From Siphonodentalium dalli (Eukaryota > Mollusca > Scaphopoda > Gadilida > Siphonodentaliidae), in contig CP136064.1 in assembly GCA_032622095.1 (NCBI GenBank), positions 147,126,864 through 147,190,863 on the forward strand: a stretch of 64,000 bases of DNA. The letters run 5' to 3'. Of this stretch, positions 33,427 through 46,129 are shown one piece after another. The notes below the pieces were generated by a model, which was not told where the DNA came from, ran no database searches, and saw only the letters and a list, made by a program, of their open reading frames with translations. Position 1 is the stretch's first letter; the number at the start of each line of letters is the position of its first letter. A program made the position numbers and the translations under genes.

Positions 33427-34595
33427 TTGCTATTCTCTGGTGTGGTTTATAGGACTACCGTATGCAATGCCGACTTAAAAATAAAAATTCACATAAACAT
33501 CGCATGAAGCGGTCTAACCACAAACTCGGGTATTCGCTAATTCCAAATGTATGAACTATCACAATGATATCCCGGTATATCATTGTCAGAACTGTTTGTA
33601 CAAAAGGTTGTTATTCTACTATGCATAATTTTGCTATATCATTGTACTCGGACTGTATTGCAATGTAATATATCAGTACATGTACCGGTATACTGTGTGC
33701 ACATTATATACATGTAGGCCTACTTTCACTTTAGTATGTGTCATAAAATACTCATGTTGTTAAATTGAAAAAAAACATGTGTGAAAACAGAGAGAATACA
33801 TGTACATGTGCCGGTACTATATATACCTCTTTGTGTGTTGTACTACCGGTACTATTCATGTACATGTACTACACTACAATAAGAGAAATTTTAATTGATT
33901 CTGCTGCCCTTGTGCCACAGGCCTCAAACACGCCAAACAAGTATCTGTAGCCAGGCCCACCAGTACCAGGCTACTAGTAAATGAAGTACTGAAAGTGTCA
34001 CATCATTAATCGAGCCCAATCTTAGTTATACTAGTCTCTTGTGTAGTTTGGGTTACTATTAATAAGATATTTAATGAATGTTTGGAATGTATGGTAGCAT
34101 TATTACCTGGATCAACATATCCCATGCACAACGCTGGTCATCATATCATCACCGCTGTTGGCAGTAAACCGCTCATCGGGCTTTAACAGTTAGAGTTTTC
34201 CATACCAGGGCTAATCTAATCAGTTAAAATTAGTCAATTGAGAGGGAATACCAACCAGTGGAAGACGACATGTATATTCAGATATCAGTTTTCGAGAAAA
34301 ACCCCATCTTAGTCGAGCGGACTTAGAATATCGGGGTAAACTTAAATTTCATTCAGCAACACTTTCACCGCAGAATATAAAAATAGTACATTATAATCAC
34401 TTACAGTACATGTACATGTAGCCCAGGTGTAGTGCTAGCCTATATTATATACTACCAAAACTTTTGGTCAGTTTCTCGATGACTGACACTCGTAAACGCT
34501 TGAACGGGTATATAGTACATGTACATGTGTATGTGAATTAAAGATCTTATTAGTGACACAACACTTCACAAGAGGCTAGACATACATTTGTAACT

Positions 34596-34760
34596 ACAGT
34601 AATGCTCTAATTAATCGACTCCTTAACCACAGCAGAATTACGGGTAACTCGGGGAGAGCTTTCCGATGAATGGCAACAAGCCATATATCCGACTAAATCC
34701 TGAAAAGTTACACATAATTCTGCTGTGGTTAAGGGGTCGATTTCTTAGGGCACTACTGTA
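34596..34760. mobile_element. Second Tc1/mariner-like foldback MITE
   Basis: Same family as 32,899-33,116 but with a deleted centre (~165 bp): CTACAGTAATGCTCTAATT... and ...GGCACTACTGTA. Partner at 43,460-43,625. Confidence 0.8.
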
Positions 34761-35173
34761 TCTGTTTTAGTGCACATCAAATTTATTTGTTGTCTTTCCT
34801 CTTGTAATTTGTCTTTGGTTGTGTTCGCCATTTCGATGGACAACTACATGTACTGACATCAAATGACTGAAATGAGTCAAAATATTTAGCAGTGCAGCCA
34901 ATTATATAGATAAACAGAATTAAATAGCATCCAAATTCCAAATGAGCATAAATGATAAAACAAACTTTATTGAGCACTCTTTTAATACTAGTAATTACAG
35001 CTACAATGAAAGCACCTAATAAAAATTCTAAGTTTGGTAAAACTGTCTGTATACAAAGTTTATCTGGCCGTGATGAATAAAACCTATAAATAGGATCATA
35101 TACATGTATGTTAGATATCATTACATGATTATTTGAAAACACATCCGTATGGAAAACAAACTATTTTAGTATT

Positions 35174-35318
35174 TTACCACTGGCCAAGTGGTCCTGCTAA
35201 TATGCTATGATGCTGGTGGTCCTGCTGAATTGCTATGATGCGGGTAGTGCAATTCATAGCAATTAAGCAGGACCCAACCGCATCATAGCACATTAGCAGG
35301 AACACTTGAACAGGGTAT
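35174..35318. repeat. Foldback with GCTATGATGC motifs
   Basis: Inverted repeat built of CCTGCTAATATGCTATGATG / CATCATAGCACATTAGCAGG with internal GAATTGCTATGATGCGGG / GCAATTCATAGCAATT. Partner at 42,905-43,045. Confidence 0.8.
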
Positions 35319-35604
35319 ATTTACAGTGTCAAATCGAATGGGCATCTTTTAACAATATTTTTGAACAATTTCCTAGAAGTGTTCGAAAATTGAGAACTGA
35401 ATTTATATTTTTTTTTATGAGGTTTCGATTGAAAAATTTCTAACTTAGCTCATCAGGATTAACAGACTACTGGTATGTTTGGTATATTTTTCTGTACTCG
35501 ACACCTGCTGAGGTGGGGAAATATCATCCATTGTCGCACAGCTATATTCTCTTTCCCAACAAAGTCTATAGAACATACATGTAAAATTACAGCTACATGT
35601 ATGC

Positions 35605-35955
35605 TTTAATTAATCAACTCGCCTTATAAAGGTTGACCACCGGGTATTACTGCAGTATTCAGGCGTGTTCATGCGATCAACCGCAGTCAGTTATACCACC
35701 GCAGAATGTGGTCCACCTCACATTTGCAGTTAGGCTGTATTTTTCATGCGATGTTTATATGAATTTTGTTTTAAAGTTGACATTGTAACCACACCAGAAT
35801 TTTTTTTTATTGTTTCAAAATGTCTAGATAGAATTCAGAATTTTTGTGGTAAAAACAATTAACTTGGTTATCACAGTTAACACATATTACTGTGGTAAGA
35901 TTACCAGCGGATACCGCATGTCAACAGGGACTGCATGCTCTAATTAATTATCAGG
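35605..35955. repeat. Inverted-repeat element with GCATGAACACGCC / TTAATTAATCAAC ends
   Basis: Opens GCTTTAATTAATCAACTC and closes GCATGCTCTAATTAATTATC, with internal GGTGGACCAC-type inverted segments and the 'CGCATGAAAAATACAGCC' word that also occurs beside the 97-codon ORF. Non-coding. Partner at 42,275-42,625. Confidence 0.55.
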
Positions 35956-35999
35956 TTTAACATGTTTATACTGGATACAGTTCATTTTAAAGGTACTCA

Positions 36000-36916
36000 A
36001 TCCGGTTCGATGATACCCATATAATCAGATTCCAACATCATACATTTGTATTTAGAAAGGCTGCTTCAGTTACGGTATCAGAATTGATTAATTGCCCTAA
36101 AATAATGCTAACCACTGTCAACTAAAGTATACAATTGCCTGACATATGTTATTTATCAACATGTTGTTCTACAAAATTTGGCCTTATGATCAACAGAAAG
36201 CCTCTTGATTTTAGAGTTATCCATCTTCATCTGAAATTTGGTCGGAGACCGTGGGCCACTATTAATTCTTGATCGTGAAAAATAGTATATTTCAAAAAAT
36301 GATATCTAATAACTCTGAGCTTTGATAGGTGGGTTCCTCGACTCGTACCAAATATCTTTTACCCCCAAGTCCAAATAAATAGTAATGTGCGAGCATTAAT
36401 TCAGGGGGCCCTTAATCGGATTATGCATCTTTAAATTCAAATACAGTTTAAAGTTGCATAATCCGATTAAGTGCCCCTCATTTGCTATTTACATATATAT
36501 GGAATCGGGGGGGGGGGGTAAAAATATTTTAATCAAGTCGAGGGACCCACCTACATGTATCAAAGCTCAGAGTTATTAGATATCCTTTTTGAAATTTTAA
36601 TATTTATCACCATCGATACTTAATAGTGGCCCAGAAAAATTTGACGAGCCGACGGTCTCAGACCAAATTGCGGATGAAGATGGATAACTCTAAAATGAAG
36701 AGGCTTTGTGTTGATAATAAGGTCAAACTTCGTCGAACAGCATGTTGATAAATATAACGTATCAGGCAATTTTATACTATACATGTAGTTGACAGTGGTT
36801 AGCATTATTTTTGGGCAATTAATCGATTCTGATAACTGAAGCAGCATTTCTAAAAAAAATGTTGTTGTTGGAATCTAATTATATGGGGACCATCGAATCT
36901 GATTGAGCACCTTTAA
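36000..36916. repeat. 917-bp palindromic element
   Basis: Large inverted repeat: TACTCAATCCGGTTCGATGA...GGCTGCTTCAGTTA... mirrored at ...TCAGATTGGTGC-like sequence near 36,916, with a centre near 36,440 (ATCCGATTAAGGGCCCC / CTTAATCGGATTATGCATC). The right-arm partner (41,588-42,232) lacks one half, so a deletion of roughly 300 bp has occurred there. Confidence 0.85.
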
Positions 36917-36946
36917 TAGTTAGCTCTATGAGTTATATACACATAA

Positions 36947-37260
36947 GGCGACACCAATTTTTAAGTCCGGTTTACGAACACCTCCTACAACTTTTTTTCC
37001 ATTTCATGAAAAATAAATTAACTTGCAGATCCATATTTTCATGTATTTCATGACAAGAAATGTCTTGTTTGGTTCAGAATTTCATTCGAAAAGTTTTTTT
37101 TCACAATTTTTGTAAAATTTATGTAAAATTTCAAGATTTACTTGATATAAATTGGGGGGACAATTTTTTTTATTTTTATTTTTTTCCCTCCTGCATCTAC
37201 TTTTGTTCTCCCCACATCAGCCCACATGTTCGTAAACCAGACTTAAAAATTGGTGTCGCC
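36947..37260. mobile_element. TAA-flanked foldback MITE, copy 2
   Basis: GGCGACACCAATTTTTAAG ... AAAAATTGGTGTCGCC flanked by perfect TAA duplications (36,944-36,946; 37,261-37,263). Partner of the truncated copy 3 at 41,280. Confidence 0.88.
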
Positions 37261-38812
37261 TAATAGACATTTAAACTTTGAAAATTGTAGGTTTCCGGAT
37301 GATAACTTCAGTTTGTGTGATCATATCTGAACCAAATGTGGTATGTAAGTTTATCAGACCAAAATACAGGTCAAGTTCGAATATGGGTGTGCTCCGCCCA
37401 TTTTTGCGAGAGTTATGGCCCTTTTTCGACTTAGAATCGTGTTAATTTCTGGTTTCCGCATCATAATTTTAGTTTGTGTGATCAAATCTGAATCAAATTT
37501 GGTATGATAGTTTATTATCCACCATTTCATGGGACACTGGTTGGATTGTTCTGAAATGTAGTATCGGATTTAGGGGACCTTGATATATTTTTCAGACAAG
37601 CTGATGCCCCAATGAAGCCACTTTTTCTCACATTTGCTGAAATAGTATCCAAAACATCAACATATCAAAGGCCATTAGACTGAATTAGATAAAAATATAT
37701 CACTTGGGTCTGTTTAAGCTGGAAAATACTCAAAATTTGTATAATTTTCTGCTATTATATCTGCATACTAGCCTTTTTGCTGAATCGTGAATGCCGGTTA
37801 TATTGCCGTGTGAAATCCTAGTACCAGATAACATTGGGTATGTACATGTATATAGCATACCACCTGAAAATGGCTTGAATATCGCATACCAAAGCGGGGT
37901 GGGGGTGTGTGTGACACCCTCCTTGATCATAGTCTGTATTCTACAGGGTATGTTAACTGTTTCGAGTTGGTGCAATTAATGTGATTGTTTAATCTCTACC
38001 ATCTGAAATCTATTTATAGCATATTTTGCTATCTGATCATTATTGCTACTGAGTACTGATGAAAAAAAAGGATAAAGATGGTGTGTCTCTTTCCCAAATG
38101 TTCTGTTTACATGTACATTTGGGGGTTTATGAGTCAAATAATAACAGGCAACATGTCCTTCTAACACTAAGAAATAATATGTTCTTATGAACCAGGACAA
38201 AATATGACTATTTCTGGAGCATTACAGCACATTATTACAAATCTATATTTGTAAGCAGTAAGATAATGACAGGAAACATGTCCTCAGACTAAGAAATAAT
38301 TTTTTGGTGTGTATTTCACACCACAGCTCATGTGTATACTCACATTAGTTTATGTCATTCAAAGGGAGAAACCCATTTAGAAAGTTTAAATGAGACAAAA
38401 CTACCTCACTGTAGATGTAGTTGCAAGGTACAACATGTACATGTATTCTGGTAAAGGACATTGGAACTAAAATAATGATTTTTGTGTCCACCGGTATGTC
38501 ATGTACCGGTATACATTGCAACTACATGTACATGTAACTTGCCTAACATACCATATACATGTACATGTATGAAGAGGGACTTTGCAAGTGTTTTTTAATC
38601 AAAATTTTAACACAACTCTTGTTGTCAGTAAGTTTTAACCCATGCAGTTTAATGAGTTTATATATTTATATATTACATGTGTTTCTATACATGTATTTTA
38701 TCTTTAGTTAGTTTGTTGTCCTTGAATAAACTTGTATTGCTGCACAATCAGTTTCCTTAATGTTCTATTATACTAAAACAACTCCATTGATAACAATACC
38801 CCTGCATCCCAT

Positions 38813-39785
38813 CAAAATCTACTTCATTGCCATCCTCATCATTTCACTTTGGTATCCCCACCCAGGTGTACCTTGGTGTTATTCACCCAGGTGTTCCTTG
38901 GTGTTTCCTACCCACGTGTACTTTGGTGTTTCCCACCCAGTTGTACCTTGGTGTTTTCTTACCCAGGTGTACCTTGGTGTTTTCTTACCCAGGTGTACCT
39001 TGGTGTTTTCCTGCCCAGGTGTACCTTTGTGTTTCCTTACCTGGGTGTACCTTGGGGTTTTCTAACCCAGGTGCATCTCAATGGGAAATCCACCTGGGTA
39101 AGAAAACACCAAGGTACACCGGCGTAAGAAATCACCAAGGTACACCTGAGTTGGAAACATCAAGGTACACCTGGGTGGGGAACACCCAGGTAGGAAACAT
39201 CAGGGTACACCTGGGTGAATAACACCAAGGTACACCTAGGTGGGAACACCCAGGTAGGAAACACCAGGGTACACCTGGGTGAATAACACCAAGGTAACCT
39301 GGGTGGGAAACACCCAGGTAGGAAACACCAGGGTACACCTGGTTGAATAACATCAAGGTAACCTGGGTGGGAAACACCCAGGTAGGAAACATCAGGGTAA
39401 ACCTGGGTGAATAACACCATGGTACACCTGGGTGGGGAAACACCCAGGTAGGAAACACCAGGGTACACCTGGGTGGGAAACACCCAGGTAGGGTACACCT
39501 GGGTGTGGTCACCTGGGTAATTACACCCAGGTTGATCAATACCAGGGTTTTTATCCAGTTTCAGGTGGGTAAATCATGGTAAAAACCCAGGTTTCGCGGG
39601 GTCTTGATGGTTGGTGGATGTCTTGGTAGACAGATTTTACCTGGGTTTCGGCCCAAAAAACCTGGGTGGATTTACCCAGGTACATTTTTATATGGGCGGC
39701 CATACCCATATAAAAATGTACCTGGGTAAATCCACCCAGGTTTATTGGGCCGAAACCCAGGTATAAATCTATCTACCAAGACATC
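38813..39785. repeat. Centre of giant palindrome: convergent ACCCAGGTG arrays
   Basis: The left half (38,862-39,075) is a tandem of ~25-bp units CACCCAGGTGTACCTTGGTG. The right half (39,085-39,540) is the same unit in reverse (CACCAAGGTACACCTGGGTG), with more copies. From 39,618 to 39,785 lies a separate foldback centred at about 39,701, where two 'CCATATAAAAATGTACCTGGG' ends meet as ATATGGGCGGCCATACCCATAT. All ORFs here are translations of the array. Confidence 0.92.
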
Positions 39786-41279
39786 CATTTTGCTGGGATG
39801 CAGGGGTATTGTTATCAATGGAGTTGTTTTAGTATAATAGAACATTAAGGAAACTGATTGTGCAGCAATACAAGTTTATTCAAGGACAACAAACTAACTA
39901 AAGATAAAATACATGTATAGAAACACATGTAATATATAAATATATAAACTCATTAAACTGCATGGGTTAAAAACTTACTGACAACAAGAGTTAGGTTAAA
40001 ATTTTGATTAAAAAACACTTGCAAATTCCCTCTTCATACATGTATATGGTATGTTAGGCAAGTTACATGTACATGTAGTTGCAATGTATACCGGTACATG
40101 ACATACCGGTGGACACAAAAATCATTATTTTAGTTCCAATGTCATTTACCAGAATACATGTACATGTTGTACCTTGCAACTACATCTACAGTGAGGTAGT
40201 TTTGTCTCATTTAAACTTTCAAAATGGGTTTCTCCCTTTGAATGACATAAACTAATGTGAGTATACACATGAGCTGTGATGTGAAATACACACCAAAAAA
40301 TTATTTCTTAAATTCTTAGTCTGAGGACATGTTTCCTGTCATTATCTTACTGTTTACAAATATAGATTTGTAATAATGTGCTGTAATGCTCCAGAAATAG
40401 TCATATTTTGTCCTGGTTCATAAGAACACATTATTTCTTAGTGTTAGAAGGACATGTTGCCTGTTATTATTTGACTCATAAACCCCCAAATGTACATGTA
40501 AACAGAACGTTTGGGAAAGAGACACACCATATTTATCCTTTTTTATATCAGTAGCAATTGATCAGATAGCAAAATATGCTATAAATAGATTTCAGATGGT
40601 AGAGATTAAACAATCACATTAATTGCACCAACTCGAAACAGTTAACATACCCTGTAGAATACAGACAATGATCAAGGAGGGTGTCACACACACCCCCACC
40701 CCGCTTTGGTATGTGATATTCAAGCCATTTTCAGGTGGTATGCTATATACATACCCAATGTTATCTGGTACTAGTATTTCACACGGCAATATAACCGGCA
40801 TTCACGATTCAGCAAAAAGGCTAGTATACAGATATAATAGCAGAAAATTATACAAATTTTCCAGCTACATGTATGGCTCTTGATATGTTGATGTTTTGGA
40901 TACTATTTCAACAAATGTGAGAAAAAGTGGCTTCATTGGGGCATCAGCTTGTCTGAAAAATATACCAAGGACCCGATACTACATTTCAGAACAATCCAAC
41001 CAGTGTCCCATGAAATGGTGGATAATAAACTATCATACCAAATTTGATTCAGATTTGATCACACAAACTAAAATTATGATGCGGAAACCAAAAATTAACA
41101 CGATTCTAAGTCGAAAAAGGGCCATAACTCTCGCAAAAATGGGCGAAGCACACCCATATTCGAACTTGACCTGTATTTTGGTCTGATAAACTTACATACC
41201 ACATTTAGTTCAGATATGATCACACAAACTGAAGTTATCATCCGGAAACCTACAATTTTCAAAGTTTAAATGTCTATTA

Positions 41280-41578
41280 GGCGACAACAATTTTTAAGTC
41301 TGTTTTACGAAAATGTGGGCTGATGTGGGGAGAAAAAAAGTAGATGCAGGAGGGAAAAAAATAAAAATAAAAAAAATTGTCCCCCCAATTTATATCAAGT
41401 AAATCTAGAAATTTTACATAAATTTTACAAAAATTGTGAATTTTTTTTTTTCGAATGAAATTTCTTGTCACATGAAATACATGAAAATATATATGCAAAT
41501 GATCAGAAGCAGAACCGAATGCGACAGCACATGAAAATCAGTACGCGTGTAAATTTTTATGAGACAAAAAAGTTAAAA
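41280..41578. mobile_element. TAA-flanked foldback MITE, copy 3 (truncated)
   Basis: Starts GGCGACAACAATTTTTAAG and aligns to copies 1, 2 and 4. Its distal terminal repeat is missing because the arm has lost sequence between it and the neighbouring palindromic element. Confidence 0.8.
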
Positions 41579-44500
41579 AAAAATTAAGTATCGATGGTGA
41601 TAAATATTAAAATTTAAAAAATCAATATCTAATAACTCTGAGCTTTGATACATGTAGGTGGGTCCCTCGACTTGATTAAAATATTTTTTACCCCCACCCC
41701 CCGATTCCATATACATGTAAATAGTAAATGAGGGGCACTTAATCGGATTATGCATCTTTAAACTGTATTTGAATTTAAAGATGCATAATCCGATTAAGGG
41801 CCCCCTGAATTAACGCTCGCACATTACTATTTATTTGGACTTGGGGGGTAAAAGATATTTGCTACGAGTCGAGGAACCCACCTATCAAAGCTCAGAGTTA
41901 TTAGATATCAATTTTTGAAATATACTATTTTTCACGATCAAGAATTAATAGTGGCCCACGGTCTCGGACCAAATTTCAGATGAAGATGGATAACTCTAAA
42001 ATCAAGAGACTTTCTGTTGATAATAAGGCCAAATTTTGTTGAACAACATGTTGATAAATAACATATGTCAGGCAATTGTATACTTTAGTTGACAGTGGTT
42101 AGCATTATTTTAGGGTAATTAATCAATTCTGATACCGTAACTGAAGCAGCCTTTCTAAATACAAATGTATGATGTTGTTGTTGTTGTTGGAATCTGATTA
42201 TATGGGGATCATCGAACCGGATTGAGTACCTTTAAAATGAACTGTATCCAGTATAAACATGTTAAACCTGATAATTAATTAGAGCATGCAGTCCCTGTTG
42301 ACATGCGGTATCCGCTGGTAATCTTACCACATTAATATGTGTTAACTGTGATAACCAAGTTAATTGTTTTAACCACAAAAATTCTGAATTCTATCTAGAC
42401 ATTTTGAAACAATAAAAAAAAATTCTGGTGTGGTTACAATGTCAACTTTAAAACAAAATTCATATAAACATCGCATGAAAAATACAGCCTACATGTAACT
42501 GCAAATGTGAGGTGGACCACATTCTGTGGCGGTATAACTGACTGCGGTTGATCGCATGAATACGCCTGAATACTGCAGTAATACCCGGTGGTCAACCTTT
42601 ATAAGGCGAGTTGATTAATTAAAGCATAGCTGTAATTTTACATGTATGTTCTATGGACTTTGTTGGGAAAGAGAATATAGCTGTGCGACAATGGATGATA
42701 TTTCCCCACCTCAGCAGGTGTCGATTACAGAAAAATATACCAAACATACTGGTAGTCTGTTAATCCTGATGAGCTAAGTTAGAAATTTTTCAATCGAAAC
42801 CGCATAAAAAAAAAAATATAAATTCAGTTCTCAATTTTCGAACACTTCTAGGAAATTGTTCAAAAATATTGTTAAAAGATGCCCATTCGATTTGACACTG
42901 TAAATATACCCCTGTCCAAGTGTTCCTGCTAATGTGCTATGATGCGGTTGGGACCTGCTTAATTGCTATGAATTGCACTACCCGCATCATAGCAATTCAG
43001 CAGGACCACCAGCATCATAGCATATTAGCAGGACAACTTGGTCAGTGGTAAAATAGTTTGTTTTCCATACGGATATGTGTTTTCAAATAATCATGTAATG
43101 ATATCTAACATACATGTATATATCCCATTTATAGGTTTTATTCATCACGGTCAGATAAACTGTGTATACAGACAGTTTTACTTAAAATGTTTATTAGGTG
43201 CTTTCATTGTAGCTGTAATTACTAGTATTAAAAGTGTGCTCAATAAAGTTTGTTTTATCATTTATGCTCATTTGGAATTTGGATGCTATTTAATTCTGTT
43301 TATCTATATACGTGTAATTGGCTGCACTGCTAAATTTTGACTCATTTCAGTCATTTGATGTCAGTACATGTAGTTGTCCATCGAAATGGCGAACACAACC
43401 AAAGATAAATTACAAGAGGAAAGACAACAAATAAATTTGATGTGCACTAAAACAGATACAATAGTGCCCTAAGAAATCGACCCCTTAACCACAGCAGAAT
43501 TATGTGTAACTTTTCAGGATTTAGTCGGATATATGGCTTGTTGCCATTCATCGGAAAGCTCTCCCCGAGTTACCCGTAATTCTGCTGTGGTTAAGGAGTC
43601 GATTAATTAGAGCATTACTGTAGTTACAAATGTATGTCTAGCCTCTTGTGAAGTGTTGTGTCACTAATAAGATCTTTAATTCACATATATGTACTATATA
43701 CCCGTTCAAGCGTTTACAAGTGTCAGGCATCGAGAAACTGACCAAAAGTTTTGGTAGTATATAATATAGGCTAGCACTGCACCTGGGCTACATGTACATG
43801 TACTGTAAGTGATTATAATGTACTATTTTTATATTCTGCCGTGAAAGTGTTGCTGAATGAAATTTAAGTTTACCCGGATATTCTAAGTCCGCTCGACTAA
43901 GATGGGGTTTTTCTCGAAAACTGATATCTCAATATAGATGTACGTCTTCCACTGGTTGGTATTCCCTGTAAATTGACTAATTTTAACTGATTAGATTAGC
44001 CCTGGTATGGAAAACTCTAACTGTTATAGCCCGATGAGCGGTTTACTGATGCCCGCCGGGGTTTACTGCCAACAGCGGTGATGATATTATGACCAGCGTT
44101 GTGCATGGCATATGTTGATCCAGGTAAGAATGCTACCATACATTCCAAACATTCATTAAATATCTTATTAATAGTAACCCAAACTACACAAGAGACTAGT
44201 ATAACTAAGATTGGGCTCGTTTAATGATGTGACACTTTCAGTACTTCATTTACTAGTAGCCTGGTACTGGTGGGCCTGGCTACAGATATTTGTTTGGCGT
44301 GTTTGAGGCCTGTGGCACAAGGGCAGCAGAATCAATTAAAATTTCTCTTATTGTAGTGTAGTACATGTACACGAATAGTACCGGTAGTACAGCACACAAA
44401 GAGGTATATAGTACCGGCACATGTACATGTATTCTCTCTGTTTTCACACGTGTTTTTTTTCAATTAACAACATGAGTCTTTTATGACACATACTAAAGTG

Positions 44501-44816
44501 AAAGTAGGCCTACATGTATATAATGTGCACACAGTATACCGGTACATGTACTGATATATTACATTGCAATACAGTCCGAGTACAATGATATAGCAAAATT
44601 ATGCATAGTAGAATAACAACCTTTTGTAAAAACAGTCCTGACAATGATATACCGGGATATCATGGTGATAGTTCATACATTTGGAATTACTGAATACCCG
44701 AGTTTGTGGTTAGACCGCTTCATGCGACGTTTATGTGAATTTTTATTTTTAAGTCGGCATTGCATAGTCCTATAAACCACACCAGAGAATTTGTTTATTT
44801 TCTTCTGCAATAGCAA

Positions 44817-45110
44817 ATGTCGGTCAGTGACCAACTTCTTATGTTTATGCAATCGATACAATCCGGTTCTGCTTTTGATGTCCAGTTCGATATTTGTGGT
44901 GTGTTCTTGTGCAAAAATATAATTCTAACTAATGCGCCAAAAATCAGGTTTATAAATTTATCGATTCTTGAGCAAGAGCAACTCGTAAAACTTGTACAGT
45001 ATAACATTCCAAACTGCGTATTTCTGCCATCGAACCATATGATAATAATGATGAACCGGACATCGAAATCTGAACCGCATTTATGGATTGCAGCACGTGA
45101 TGTTGAATAA
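44817..45110 (+). CDS. 97-codon ORF of unknown function, intact in right arm
   Basis: ATG 44,817 to TAA 45,108-45,110, preceded by an acceptor-like tract (TTTATTTTCTTCTGCAATAG, ending 6 nt before the ATG). The protein begins MSVSDQLLMFMQSIQSGS and continues with FDICGVFLCKNIILTN, LSILEQEQLVKLVQYNIPN and PHLWIAARDVE. It has mixed hydrophobic and amphipathic character with no signal peptide or membrane segment. I do not recognise a family. The mirror-image copy in the left arm has a one-base deletion and stops. The frame could be a terminal exon or chance; the intact length and plausible composition are the only support. Confidence 0.35.
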   Translation: MSVSDQLLMFMQSIQSGSAFDVQFDICGVFLCKNIILTNAPKIRFINLSILEQEQLVKLVQYNIPNCVFLPSNHMIIMMNRTSKSEPHLWIAARDVE

Positions 45111-45129
45111 ACAGTTATAGAGGATATAC

Positions 45130-45347
45130 AGTAATGCTCTAATTAATCGACTCCTTAACTACAGCAGAATTATGGGTAACTTTTCAGGATTTAGTCGGAA
45201 ATATGGGTTGATGCCATTCATCGGAAAGCTCTCGGTGAGAGCTTTCCGATGAATGGCAACAAGCCATATTTCGGACTAAATCCTGAAAAGTTACCCATAA
45301 TTCTGCTGTAGTTAAGGAGTCGATTAATTAGCTCTAGAATTACTGTA
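45130..45347. mobile_element. Tc1/mariner-like foldback MITE (right arm)
   Basis: Palindrome partner of 32,899-33,116: TA-CAGTAATGCTCTAATT ... CTAGAATTACTG-TA with GAAAGCTCTC at its centre. Confidence 0.8.
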
Positions 45348-46129
45348 ACATGGTTTATAATATACAAATGTATACTGTATGGGAAACATCAGAGGTTTAC
45401 AAAGTAATAAAAACAGTTGATTTGTTCTTTATTCTTGTGGTTATATACACATATTCTAAAAATAAATGTCCTTTACATCGTGGATCAATGAAATGCGGTT
45501 GTTGCATTTAAAATGCATTGAGGGTGCATTGTGTCACGCCACTTTGTAAATGCCTTAACAACAGCATTTAAATTAAATGCACTGCATTGGGAATAATCGC
45601 AGTCGCATTGAAATTACCAATCATTGCGCCGAAAAAGTATACTAGTATGAACACCCAAATAACGATACGATAGTGTATAGTGTATTTTGCAATTTTAGTT
45701 TAAATTTTGTTTAATTTAAATTCACATCTGAATAATTCTGTGTTATTTTCCCACTCCTGGTGTACATGTATGTTCGGAATCGGACATTCATGATGTAGTT
45801 TTCCATTCAAAATGGAATAAACATAAATAAACACTGTTGACATTAATTGTTTTATAATCAGAATCATGATTCTCATTTTGATTCTAGTAAAAAGTCTTGA
45901 TTCCCTGTAGAAAGTGAAACACTAACATTTTGATTATTGCAAAAAATCTGATGGATTTTAAGGCCTGCATCAATACATTTGTTTGTGAATAAATCAAGGT
46001 AAATGTGTTAAAATATGAACGCATTTACAAATGCGTTGCTCCAAAATCGCAAAGTAGATTCGAACATGTGGTCGCTTTTCTAAGAAATTTGTGAGTGCTC
46101 TGCCCCTACCAAAAATCAGTTATATTCTA

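Larger units (their letters stand above)
27586..38812 (+). repeat. Left arm of giant inverted repeat
   Basis: This stretch matches the reverse complement of 39,786-46,102 joined to 57,998-63,790. Anchor pairs (left with right) are 27,600 with 63,780; 28,311 with 61,280; 29,598 with 60,580; 31,239 with 59,573; 32,140 with 46,085; 33,426 with 44,817; 36,000 with 42,230; and 38,760 with 39,845. Similarity is high but not perfect, with substitutions and small indels throughout. Left-only insertions are at 28,318-28,902 and 30,121-30,812. Mostly non-coding and rich in foldback elements. The arm continues outwards into the minisatellite. Confidence 0.93.
39786..46102 (-). repeat. Right arm of giant inverted repeat, proximal part
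   Basis: Reverse complement of the left arm from 38,812 back to about 32,120, where an 11.9-kb insertion interrupts it. It carries partners of each foldback listed for the left arm. Differences include a deletion near 41,575-41,588 and a short insertion at about 44,048 (GCCCGCCGGGGTTTACT). Confidence 0.93.

Noticed and set aside
38760-39540. Several overlapping ORFs of 90-135 codons rich in Val, Pro, Cys and Gly on both strands
   Set aside because: They are translations of the ~25-bp ACCCAGGTG array, whose unit leaves all frames open; no start context or non-repeat sequence.
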